64,000 nt of DNA from CALROG01 sp943369755 (GTDB lineage: Bacteria > Pseudomonadota > Gammaproteobacteria > Burkholderiales > Burkholderiaceae_C): positions 86,082 to 150,081 of the forward strand of contig CALROG020000005.1 of the NCBI GenBank assembly GCA_943369755.1. Reading direction: 5' to 3'. The notes below the pieces were generated by a model. That model had not been told where the DNA came from, did no database searches, and worked only from the letters and a program-made list of their open reading frames with translations. The position numbers and the translations under genes are program-made. The stretch's first letter is position 1; the number at the start of each line of letters is the position of its first letter. Below are positions 33,283 to 40,769 of the stretch, in pieces.

Positions 33283-34401
33283 TCACAGCAAAACGTCCGC
33301 CACTGGCCGCCGAACCGATCTCGGCAATCCAGGCCCGCGGCCAAAGCGCACCACCAGATCAGGCCGCCGGTTGCCCAGGCCCAGGTAGGCGGCAAACTGC
33401 GGCCGCAAGGCCGCCACTTCGATTGGCTGATTGAGGAAAGCATTGCGAATCCCCAGCGCTGCGGCTTGCAAGGCGAAACGCTCATAGCACCGTCCCACCT
33501 CGATCCAGTTGCTCGGCTGAGCAGTCTTCTCATCGGCCTGTGCGACGAATACTGCGATCCCGGCGCAGCTGCGGACCTGTTTGGCGTATTTATCGTTCTC
33601 GCCGTCTGGCGTGAAGAACATGCCGAACAGCGCGCTGCCCAGCCACCGCGGCAGCGAAGGGTTGCCGGATGCAGCGCTGTAAAGGCCATCACCGGCGCGG
33701 ACTGCTTCGTTACCGCCAAAGCGGATCCATTGCTTCAATTCGGCGACAAATGCCGGGTCGTTGATCTGCGCGGAATTGCCCTGGACGACATATTCGAGCA
33801 CTTTCTCCAGCGCGGCTTTTTCGGTCAGCAAGATCACGCGCACACCCTCGCTGGTTGCAGCTTGCTCAAGTTGCGCAAGTTCATCCGTGGACAAGGGTTT
33901 GCCGTCGTACTCAGCCCGGGTGCTCTGGCGGGTGGGAATCGCTTGAAACAGGCGTGACGAGACCGCCGGGGTCGGCTCCAGCGCGACTCGAATCTCAGAC
34001 CCAGGACCTGTGGTGATGCGTGGCCGGGCCTTCAAACCATGAGCAAGGGCAGCTTGAACCAGATTTTCTGTTGCGCATCCGAGCGAGACGTACAGATGAT
34101 GGTCGTCAGGGTCCACGACGGGCGTGCGTCGCGTGAGATCGGGCAGGATAGTGATGGCGTCCTGCTCAATGCGAAACTTCCAGCACTGGGTGTTGTGACT
34201 CGACGGCGCAAGCGTTGCGTAACGCACCAGCTCGCGTCGCGTCGCCAGGCTGTCGCCTGTGACCACTTCAGCCGGGCGCCAAATCCTGCGCGCCGTCGCC
34301 TCGTAGCTGTCGTCACTGGTGGCAGACGAAGAGGCTTGCAGCACCAGGGGACTGCCCGCCAGCGTCAGCCCTGATCGGATGAATTGATTGCGTGTGAGCA
34401 T
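33283..34401 (-). CDS. Acg-family nitroreductase-like FMN protein
   Basis: 372-residue protein of the Acg family, found with stress and dormancy regulons in several bacteria. The N-terminus (MLTRNQFIRSGLTLAGSPLV) looks like a signal, possibly degenerate for the Tat path. Family motifs are present: LVRYATLAPSSHNTQCWKFR (FMN site), DLTRRTPVVDPDDHHLYVSL and the end RFGRGPGLPRSVRRPVADV. Acg-type proteins bind FMN but usually do not reduce nitro compounds; proposed to sequester FMN. It is divergent from the cbpA-cbpM pair across a 397-bp gap. Confidence 0.87.
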   Translation of the reverse strand: MLTRNQFIRSGLTLAGSPLVLQASSSATSDDSYEATARRIWRPAEVVTGDSLATRRELVRYATLAPSSHNTQCWKFRIEQDAITILPDLTRRTPVVDPDDHHLYVSLGCATENLVQAALAHGLKARPRITTGPGSEIRVALEPTPAVSSRLFQAIPTRQSTRAEYDGKPLSTDELAQLEQAATSEGVRVILLTEKAALEKVLEYVVQGNSAQINDPAFVAELKQWIRFGGNEAVRAGDGLYSAASGNPSLPRWLGSALFGMFFTPDGENDKYAKQVRSCAGIAVFVAQADEKTAQPSNWIEVGRCYERFALQAAALGIRNAFLNQPIEVAALRPQFAAYLGLGNRRPDLVVRFGRGPGLPRSVRRPVADVLL

Positions 34402-34798
34402 GCGAAGGGTCTTTCAATGGAATTTGGTTGGCAAACTCGCTGGCGATCCAGCAGCAGTGACGCCGAGCAGCCCCCGCCCGAATTCACGCCGGCTGCCCTG
34501 AGTCCGCCGGTTTCTTCGCGCAAGGCAAGCAACGGAATGCCGACTGCGGCGGAAGCACTGGGCCCGAGATCCGCCGCAACCTCCAGCAGGAATGCCGCCA
34601 GACATTGCGCCTTTTGCTGACAACAGACCGTCTGATACCGCACGGACAGACCTGTTTGTTACGACGATATTGCGTGATGGGCACCGACAGTGAACGCGAT
34701 GGTGAATGCACCCCGGTCGCTCCGGGCAAGGCCAGCTCGCGCGCAATCGCGAAGGTCTGCGCCTTCACCAACGCCGTGCGGCCGAAAGGAGGCAAGGT
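34402..34798. other. 397-bp region without a supported gene
   Basis: Lies between the divergent Acg-type gene and cbpA. It has several short open frames on both strands (up to 137 codons), none with a recognisable family, codon pattern or ribosome site. One plus-strand frame (34605-34802) ends in a TGA overlapping the cbpA GTG and could be the remnant of an upstream gene. It probably holds promoters for both flanking genes; a strong AGGAGG site for cbpA is at its right end. Confidence 0.5.
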
Positions 34799-35731
34799 GT
34801 GAAGTACAAGGACTACTACGCCGCCCTGGATGTACCCGTAGATGCTGACCTTCAACAGATCAAGAAGGCCTATCGGAAACTGGCACGCATGCATCATCCC
34901 GATGTTTCCAAAGCCCCGGACGCTGAGGCCCGCTTCAAGGAAGCGGCCGAAGCCTACGCAACGCTCAAGGACCCTGGCAAGCGGGCTGCTTACGATGAAC
35001 TGGGACGCCGACCGCCTGGCGAGGAGTTTTCAGCACCACCGCAGTGGCGCCACGACCATGCAGCCGAGGCATCCGGCTTCGAGAACGCCGAACTGGCGGA
35101 ACTGCTGGCGGCGCTCGGCAGGAGGCACCCTGGGGCAGCGGCGCGCGGACCTGTGCCGCGCCATGGCCGCGACTGCGAGACCGGCGTTCGCATCAGCCTT
35201 GAGGATGCCAACCGCGGCACAAGCGTGAACCTTGACCTGAACGACGGCGAGGGTATCAAGACGCTGCAGGTGAAGATTCCGCCGGGTGTAGTCGACGGGC
35301 AAAAGCTGCGACTGCGTGGCAAAGGCGGCAAGGGCCAGCAGGATGGCGTCGACGGTGATATCTACCTTCACATCGCGCTTGCACCCCATGCAGTATTCAG
35401 GCCTGACGGGCACGACCTGTATTTCGACCTGGCGCTTGCCCCCTGGGAGGCTGCCTTGGGGAAAGACGTGGAAGTGCCCACGCTGGACGGGCCGGTTGTG
35501 TTGACGGTACCCGCCGGCACCCGGTCAGGGCGCAAGCTGAGGCTGCGCGATCGGGGCTTGGCGAAAAGCCAGGGCGGACGCGGCCATCTATATGCCACCG
35601 TGCACATCGACGTCCCCGCCACGCTGACCGGGCCCGAGCGGGACCTGTTTGAACAGCTCTCGCAAGTCTCAGGATTCAACCCCCGTACCGCCGAAAGCAA
35701 GGAGAACGAACATGCAACTCCCGCCACTTGA
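34799..35731 (+). CDS. cbpA: Curved DNA-binding protein, DnaJ-class co-chaperone
   Basis: 310-residue type II Hsp40 that stimulates DnaK and can bind curved DNA. The J domain has its HPD motif at residues 33-35 (ARMHHPDVSK). There is no zinc finger, and two C-terminal substrate domains follow (RISLEDANRGTSVNLDLNDG and the second starting near LYFDLALAPWEAALGKDVEV). The GTG at 34799 has AGGAGG (34787-34792) six bases upstream; an earlier start would add 31 residues of non-domain sequence. It overlaps cbpM by 20 bp, as CbpA genes usually do. Confidence 0.94.
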   Translation: MKYKDYYAALDVPVDADLQQIKKAYRKLARMHHPDVSKAPDAEARFKEAAEAYATLKDPGKRAAYDELGRRPPGEEFSAPPQWRHDHAAEASGFENAELAELLAALGRRHPGAAARGPVPRHGRDCETGVRISLEDANRGTSVNLDLNDGEGIKTLQVKIPPGVVDGQKLRLRGKGGKGQQDGVDGDIYLHIALAPHAVFRPDGHDLYFDLALAPWEAALGKDVEVPTLDGPVVLTVPAGTRSGRKLRLRDRGLAKSQGGRGHLYATVHIDVPATLTGPERDLFEQLSQVSGFNPRTAESKENEHATPAT

Positions 35732-36053
35732 GGTGAGCTGGCTGGATTCACGCGAAGCCGTGAGCCTCGCGGAGTTATCCCGGGTCTGCGGGATGAGCGC
35801 AGACGAACTCGTCGAGCTGGTCGACTACGGTGCCCTGGCACCACTCGCGTCGAACGCCCAGGAGAGCGCCTTCAGTGCCGACTGTATCGTGCAGCTTCGA
35901 ACCGTTTGCAAGCTGCGCGTTGACTTCGACCTGGACGTGTTCACGGTCGCCGTTCTGATGGGCTACCTGGACCGGATCGACGACCTGGAGCGACAGGTAC
36001 ACTCGCTGCAAGCCATGGCAGGTGATCGAGTTGGCCTGGCCCAAAAACAGTGA
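35712..36053 (+). CDS. cbpM: Chaperone modulator CbpM
   Basis: 113-residue MerR-like modulator that inhibits the CbpA J domain. The N-terminal helix-turn-helix-like segment is SLAELSRVCGMSADELVELV and the C-terminal half is helical (DLDVFTVAVLMGYLDRIDDL). The ATG at 35712 has an AAGGAG site; an upstream start at 35649 lies within cbpA and was rejected. Translation is probably coupled to cbpA. Confidence 0.93.
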   Translation: MQLPPLEVSWLDSREAVSLAELSRVCGMSADELVELVDYGALAPLASNAQESAFSADCIVQLRTVCKLRVDFDLDVFTVAVLMGYLDRIDDLERQVHSLQAMAGDRVGLAQKQ

Positions 36054-36065
36054 AGGAGATGCACC

Positions 36066-36488
36066 ATGAACCCGTCGAAACGGCTATTGGCCTTCGCGAC
36101 CCTTGCGGGGGTCACCGCCCTGGCGTATTCCCAAGTTCCGCCGGCTGCAACTCGCGGCCAGTTGCTGTATGCGACGCACTGCATCAGCTGCCACACAACG
36201 CAGATGCACTGGCGCACGGCCCGGCTAGCCCACGACTGGGCAAGCCTCAAGGTGCAGGTACACCGCTGGCAGGGCAACGCGGGACTGCAGTGGGTCGACG
36301 CCGACATAACCGAAGTAGCCCGTCACCTCAATGACACGATCTATCATTTCCCCGAAACAACCGATCGACTGAGCCTTTCACCGGGTGCAGCACAGCCCGC
36401 CAACCGGTGCAGCCAGGCGAACGTCAGAGCTTTTCGGTCTCGCCCGAACGCGGCTGCCACTTCATCAGCCGCTTCTCAATGCGGCTGA
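36066..36488 (+). CDS. Exported monohaem cytochrome c, with extended C-terminus
   Basis: 140-residue periplasmic cytochrome c. The signal peptide (LLAFATLAGVTALAYS) is followed by CISCH at residues 39-43. The conserved body ends near LNDTIYHFPETTDRLSLSP, residue ~108. The last ~30 residues (QPANRCSQANVRAFRSRPNA onward) look like read-through of non-coding sequence and overlap the 3' end of the convergent permease gene by about 65 bp. An ancestral stop was probably lost, or a downstream part of the gene was replaced. Strong AAGGAG site upstream. The axial Met ligand is not evident. Confidence 0.78.
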   Translation: MNPSKRLLAFATLAGVTALAYSQVPPAATRGQLLYATHCISCHTTQMHWRTARLAHDWASLKVQVHRWQGNAGLQWVDADITEVARHLNDTIYHFPETTDRLSLSPGAAQPANRCSQANVRAFRSRPNAAATSSAASQCG

Positions 36489-37284
36489 CCAGGCCGTCCA
36501 GCACCAGCGCGCAGGCCGTCAGCACCACGATGCCCGCGAACACAGTGTTCACGTCAAAGGTGCCCTCGGCCTGCAAAATCAAGTACCCCACGCCGCGCGC
36601 CGAGCCCAGATACTCCCCCACCACCGCCCCCACAAACGCCAGCCCCACGGAGGTGTGCAGACTGGAGAACACCCAGCTGGTGGCGCTGGGCAGGTACACC
36701 GTGCGCAGCAACTGCCTCTGGTTGGCGCCCAGCATGCGTGCATTGGCCAGCACCACCGGGCTGACCTCCTTGACGCCCTGGTAGACGTTGAAAAAAACGA
36801 TGAAGAACACCAAGGTAACCGCCAAGGCCACTTTGCTCCAGACGCCCAAGCCAAACCACATGGCAAAGATGGGGGCCAGAATCACGCGGGGCATGGAGTT
36901 GGCAGCTTTGATGTAGGGCTCCAGGATTGCACTGGCCGTGGGTGCCAGCGCCAGCCACAGGCCGAACACAAGGCCCAGCACCGTACCAATGCCAAAGGCG
37001 AGCATGGTTTCCAGCAAGGTAACGCCCAGGTGCAGATAGATGTCGGCCCGGCCTGGCAGCCCGTCGGGGAACAAGGCGCTTTGGCCAAAGCCAAACGGCA
37101 TGAACCAGGACCAGATACGGCCCAGCACCTTGATCGGCTCACCCAGAAAGAAGGCGTACTGAGGGTTGCGTGACACCGCTTGCCAAGTCAGCAAAAACAC
37201 CACAAGCACGCCCACTTGCCACCAGCGCAGGTTTTTGTCGGAAGGTTTCAGGGCGGCCCACATGGTCATTGCTGCGAGGCTCAC
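36424..37284 (-). CDS. ABC transporter permease (SsuC/TauC-like)
   Basis: 286-residue inner-membrane component with six predicted helices and the EAA loop NVYQGVKEVSPVVLANARML, typical of nitrate/sulfonate/taurine importers. The GTG at 37284 overlaps the ATPase stop (GTGA), which supports this start; ATGs at 37269 and 37263 are alternatives. It is the third gene of a solute-binding-ATPase-permease set transcribed leftward. The 3' end overlaps the convergent cytochrome c frame. The substrate is not clear. Confidence 0.9.
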   Translation of the reverse strand: MSLAAMTMWAALKPSDKNLRWWQVGVLVVFLLTWQAVSRNPQYAFFLGEPIKVLGRIWSWFMPFGFGQSALFPDGLPGRADIYLHLGVTLLETMLAFGIGTVLGLVFGLWLALAPTASAILEPYIKAANSMPRVILAPIFAMWFGLGVWSKVALAVTLVFFIVFFNVYQGVKEVSPVVLANARMLGANQRQLLRTVYLPSATSWVFSSLHTSVGLAFVGAVVGEYLGSARGVGYLILQAEGTFDVNTVFAGIVVLTACALVLDGLVSRIEKRLMKWQPRSGETEKL

Positions 37285-38096
37285 GCCGCCTTCTTGAGTT
37301 GCTGCGCGTAGCCCTTCAAGACTTCTTCGCGCATGACAGCCCAAATCTGGGTGTGCAGCTGAACAAAGCGCGGATGCGCCCGCACCTCGGACACATCGCG
37401 GGGGCGCTCAAGGTCAATCTCGAACTCGCCTATCGGGCGAGTGCCCGGCCCCGCCGACAGCACCACCACGCGGTCGCTCATGGCAATGGCTTCGTCCAGG
37501 TCGTGGGTGATGAACAGCACCGCCTTTTTCTTCGCCGCCCAAAGCGCCAACACCTCGTTTTCCATGAGCTGGCGGGTCTGGACATCGAGCGCCGAGAACG
37601 GCTCGTCCATCAGGATGATGTCTGGGTCCAGCGCCAACACCTGGGCCAACGCTGTGCGCTTGCGCATTCCGCCCGAAAGCTGATGCGGGTAGCGGTCGCC
37701 AAACTCGCCCAGGCCCACCCGCGCCAGCCAGGCCTGGGCCTGCTGGCGGGCCTGTTCGTCGGTCAGGCCGCGGTACTGAAGGCCGACCATCACGTTGTGC
37801 AGGGCGCTGCGCCAGGGCATCAACGCCTCGGTCTGGAACATATAGCCAGCGCGGCGGTTGATGCCCCGCAACGGTTCGCCAAACACCCGCACCTCACCCG
37901 ACGAAGCCTCCAGCAGGCCCGCGCCAATGTTCAGCAAGGTTGACTTGCCGCAACCTGTAGGCCCCACCACAGACACAAACTCGCCCGCTCGAATGCGCAG
38001 CGTGGTGTTGGCCACCGCCGTGTAGCGCTGGGCCGTATCGTCCCGCGAGCGAAAGGTAACCGAGATGTTGTTGAACTCAAGCGCGAATTCGGACAT
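37281..38096 (-). CDS. ABC transporter ATP-binding protein (SsuB/TauB-like)
   Basis: 271-residue ATPase. Walker A is GPTGCGKSTLLNI, the signature is LSGGMRKRTALAQVLAL, and Walker B is DIILMDEPFSALD with the switch His in LFITHDLDEAIAMSDRVVVL. It fits the nitrate/sulfonate/taurine subfamily. The downstream permease overlaps it by four bases and the binding-protein gene lies 36 bp upstream. Function: energises import of an unidentified substrate. Confidence 0.94.
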   Translation of the reverse strand: MSEFALEFNNISVTFRSRDDTAQRYTAVANTTLRIRAGEFVSVVGPTGCGKSTLLNIGAGLLEASSGEVRVFGEPLRGINRRAGYMFQTEALMPWRSALHNVMVGLQYRGLTDEQARQQAQAWLARVGLGEFGDRYPHQLSGGMRKRTALAQVLALDPDIILMDEPFSALDVQTRQLMENEVLALWAAKKKAVLFITHDLDEAIAMSDRVVVLSAGPGTRPIGEFEIDLERPRDVSEVRAHPRFVQLHTQIWAVMREEVLKGYAQQLKKAA

Positions 38097-38132
38097 GGAC
38101 GGATGTTACCCAGCCGTTCGCCCTGCCCGGCT

Positions 38133-39179
38133 TCAGGCCTTGAACTTTTCCTTGGCCCGGCGCGCAAACTCATTGTTGTAGGTTTTGGCCAGTTCGATCT
38201 TGTCGGCCTTGATCGACGGGTCAAAACTGGCCAATGCCCTCAATGCCGTCTTGGCCCCCTCATCGGGGATCAAGCCGTCAATGGCGATGGCTTCACGGAC
38301 CTTGTTGAAAGAGGCCAGGTACAGCGCCCGGTCACCCAGCAAATAGCCCTCGGGGACGGTCTTGATGATGTCGCTGGGCCCCGCCGTTTGCAGCCACTTG
38401 AGGCCGTGCACGATGGCATTGGTCAGCGCCTGGCAGGTGTTGGGATTCTTTTGAATGAACTCCAGCGGCGCATAAAGGCAACCGGCTGGCATGGGGCCAC
38501 CAAACACGTCCTGGGTTCCCTTGAGTGTGCGGGTGTCGCTGATGATCTTGACCTCGCCCTTTTGCTCCAGCATGGTCATGACCGGGTCTACGTTGCTCAT
38601 GGCGTCAATCTGACCCGAGCGCAGCGCCGACAGCGCCGCTGCAGACGTGCCGACCCCGACAAAGCTGACGTCGCTGGCCTTCAGGCCGGCGCGTGACAGC
38701 ACAAGGTTGGCCACCATATTGGTTGACGACCCCGGTGCCGAGACGCCGATTTTCTTGCCGCGCAAGTCAGCCACAGTCTTGTAACCGGGCATGGCCCGTG
38801 TAGACACGCCCACTGCAATGGCGGGTGCCCTGCCCTGCAACGCAAAGGCCTGGAACATCTGGGCCTTGCTTTGCAGGTTGATGGTGTGCTCATAGGCCCC
38901 GCTGACCACATCGGCCGAGCCCCCCACCACAGCCTGCAAGGCACGCGAGCCGCCGGCAAAGTCAGAGATTTCAAGCTCAAGGCCCTCAGCCTTGAAGTAC
39001 CCCAGCTGTTCCGAAATGGTCAGTGGCAGGTAATAGAAAGCCGCCTTGCCGCCCACCGCAATAGAGACCTTGCTCTTCTCAAGTTTGCCCTGGGCGCGCA
39101 ACGACGGTACCGCCACCGACGCGGCCGCCAGCGCAGCGACCGAGGTAAACACACGGCGACTGATAGTGATTGTTTTCAT
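38133..39179 (-). CDS. ABC transporter substrate-binding protein (NMT1/SsuA-like)
   Basis: 348-residue periplasmic binding protein. The N-terminus MKTITISRRVFTSVAALAAA carries an SRRVF pattern resembling a Tat signal, ending near PSLRAQ. The body shows the NMT1/SsuA fold (AFYYLPLTISEQLGYFKAEG, then FAGGSRALQAVVGGSADVVS). Because no desulfonation or nitrate-reduction genes are adjacent, the substrate could be a sulfonate, a thiamine precursor or an aromatic acid. The upstream in-frame start at 39248 was rejected. First gene of the importer operon. Confidence 0.9.
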   Translation of the reverse strand: MKTITISRRVFTSVAALAAASVAVPSLRAQGKLEKSKVSIAVGGKAAFYYLPLTISEQLGYFKAEGLELEISDFAGGSRALQAVVGGSADVVSGAYEHTINLQSKAQMFQAFALQGRAPAIAVGVSTRAMPGYKTVADLRGKKIGVSAPGSSTNMVANLVLSRAGLKASDVSFVGVGTSAAALSALRSGQIDAMSNVDPVMTMLEQKGEVKIISDTRTLKGTQDVFGGPMPAGCLYAPLEFIQKNPNTCQALTNAIVHGLKWLQTAGPSDIIKTVPEGYLLGDRALYLASFNKVREAIAIDGLIPDEGAKTALRALASFDPSIKADKIELAKTYNNEFARRAKEKFKA

Positions 39180-39224
39180 GCTGCTTCCACTCTTCTTTTT
39201 ACTGAGCAAGAGCGTAAACAGGGA

Positions 39225-39260
39225 GCAAAAAACCCGCATCGGGAACATCCCGTGCGGGTT
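39225..39260 (-). terminator. Intrinsic terminator after the MAPEG gene
   Basis: On the minus strand the hairpin arms AACCCGCA and TGCGGGTT, with a nested CGGGA/TCCCG stem, are followed by a run of six T. It ends the leftward transcript of the MAPEG gene. Confidence 0.82.
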
Positions 39261-39281
39261 AGTACGTAAGGTAATAAATGC

Positions 39282-39695
39282 TCAGCGATAACCGACGAAG
39301 AGAATCCCGATATTGACCATCAGGGCCAGTGTCCAGACCACCGAGCGGATCAAAGGCAGGTCTGCAACATACATTGCGATGTAAATGAACCGCAACACAA
39401 TGTAGACAAACGCCAGGATGTCCAGCCGAACCTGGGCCGCGCCGAGCAGATGCGCAATAACCACCGCACCAATGAAGAACGGCAAGGCTTCAAAGCTGTT
39501 GGCCTGGGCCCCATTGGCGCGCGCGCGCCAGTCTTTTTGGCGGGCCATCCAGCCGCGCGGGTCGTGGTTGTCGAAGCCGCCTTCCTTGCGCGGCTTGCGA
39601 AAGGTGCCCGACTTGGCAAGCCAGGCGCAGCCCAACGGCAACAAGGCCGCAATCAGCACGCACCAATAGGCAATGGTAAATCCGGTGTGATTCAT
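39282..39695 (-). CDS. MAPEG family membrane protein
   Basis: 137-residue integral membrane protein of the MAPEG (microsomal glutathione S-transferase-like) superfamily. Four hydrophobic segments include IAYWCVLIAALLPLGCAWL and FVYIVLRFIYIAMYVADLPL, with the family motif RANGAQANSFEALPFFIGAV between them. Bacterial members are mostly of unknown function. It lies three bases after recR on the same strand. A clear terminator follows it. Confidence 0.9.
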   Translation of the reverse strand: MNHTGFTIAYWCVLIAALLPLGCAWLAKSGTFRKPRKEGGFDNHDPRGWMARQKDWRARANGAQANSFEALPFFIGAVVIAHLLGAAQVRLDILAFVYIVLRFIYIAMYVADLPLIRSVVWTLALMVNIGILFVGYR

Positions 39696-39698
39696 GTC

Positions 39699-40289
39699 TT
39701 ATCTCCTGTCCACCAGGGCGTGGGCGATGGTTCCCAAGTCTACGTATTCAAGTTCACTGCCAGCCGGAACACCACGCGCCAACCGCGTAACCTGCAAGCC
39801 CCGGGCCTTCAGCGCCTCACCAATAACATGCGCGGTAGCCTCGCCTTCGGCGGTGAAGTTGGTGGCAAGAATTACCTCCTGCACCACGCCGTCGAGCGCG
39901 CGTGTAAACAGCTTTTGCAGGCCGATATCTTTCGGGCCAATGCCGTCCAGCGGACTGAGCTTGCCCATCAAAACAAAGTACAGGCCTTTGTAGGCGCTGG
40001 TGCGTTCCACCGCCGACTGGTCGGCCGGCGTCTCCACCACGCACAGCTTGCTGCGGTCGCGTTGCGCATTCAGGCAAGTTGCACAAACCCCCGATTCTGT
40101 GAAGGTGTGGCACTGGGTGCAGTGCCCCACGCTGGTCGCTGCCTGTTGCAGCGCGCGGGACAGTAGCTGCGCGCCCTCGCGGTCATGCTGCAACAGGTGA
40201 AACGCCATGCGCGACGCCGACTTCACGCCCACGCCCGGCAGGCGGCGCAACGCCTGAACCAGCGCCTCTAGCGAGTTGGAGTCAGCCAC
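39699..40289 (-). CDS. recR: Recombination protein RecR
   Basis: 196-residue recombination mediator acting with RecF/RecO in gap repair. It has the helix-hairpin-helix (ALRRLPGVGVKSASRMAFHL), a C4 zinc finger (CTQCHTFTESGVCATC), a Toprim domain (LCVVETPADQSAVERTSAYK) and the C-terminal Walker-like part. The dnaX-ybaB-recR order is conserved across bacteria. A family-2 repeat lies between it and ybaB. Confidence 0.97.
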   Translation of the reverse strand: MADSNSLEALVQALRRLPGVGVKSASRMAFHLLQHDREGAQLLSRALQQAATSVGHCTQCHTFTESGVCATCLNAQRDRSKLCVVETPADQSAVERTSAYKGLYFVLMGKLSPLDGIGPKDIGLQKLFTRALDGVVQEVILATNFTAEGEATAHVIGEALKARGLQVTRLARGVPAGSELEYVDLGTIAHALVDRR

Positions 40290-40299
40290 AAATTGACCT

Positions 40300-40383
40300 C
40301 AGTCGCCGCCGGGCCGCCCCAAGGCGACTGACGCCCCCTCGAGGGGCGGCGAAGACACGCTGCGCGCAGTGTGGGGGCACAGG
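40300..40383 (-). repeat. Family-2 GC-rich palindromic repeat between recR and ybaB
   Basis: CGCCGCCGGGCCGCCCCAAG, then a variable part, then CCCCCTCGAGGGGCGG and a second small hairpin (CTGCGCGCAG). It is the reverse complement of the copy at 9.7 kb, with the same inner palindrome. Confidence 0.75.
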
Positions 40384-40384
40384 T

Positions 40385-40717
40385 TCAAAACGGCAGCTTC
40401 ATGCCGCCGGGCAAGCCGGGCATGCCTGCGGTGAGCTTGCCCATTTTTGCCTGGCTGGTTTCCTCGGCCATGCGCACTGCGGCGTTAAAGGCTGCGGCGA
40501 CAAGGTCTTCCAGCATGTCTTTGTCATCCGCCAGCAGGGATGGGTCGATGGTGATGCGCTTGACTTCGTGCTTGCAGGTCATGGTGACCTTGACCAGGCC
40601 TGAACCCGACTCGCCAGTGACTTCGACGAAGGCCAGCTCGTCTTGCGCCTTCTTGAGGTTGTCTTGCATGGCCTGGGCCTGTTTCATGAGGCCTGCGAGT
40701 TGTCCTTTGTTGAACAT
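40385..40717 (-). CDS. ybaB: YbaB/EbfC nucleoid-associated protein
   Basis: 110-residue DNA-binding dimer of the YbaB/EbfC family. The core LAGLMKQAQAMQDNLKKAQD and VTGESGSGLVKVTMTCKHEV is typical. The C-terminus is slightly extended with Gly/Met/Pro (LTAGMPGLPGGMKLPF). The ATG at 40717 was chosen; a longer frame runs back into dnaX. It sits between dnaX and recR, as in most bacteria. Confidence 0.95.
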   Translation of the reverse strand: MFNKGQLAGLMKQAQAMQDNLKKAQDELAFVEVTGESGSGLVKVTMTCKHEVKRITIDPSLLADDKDMLEDLVAAAFNAAVRMAEETSQAKMGKLTAGMPGLPGGMKLPF

Positions 40718-40769
40718 AAAAGTGATTCCTGTTGGGTTGAGGCCAGCGCGAAACGTCTGCCCTGCAAGG

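Noticed and set aside
34484..34897. 137-codon minus-strand frame overlapping the cbpA start
   Set aside because: No family features and it covers the cbpA ribosome site; treated as a chance frame.
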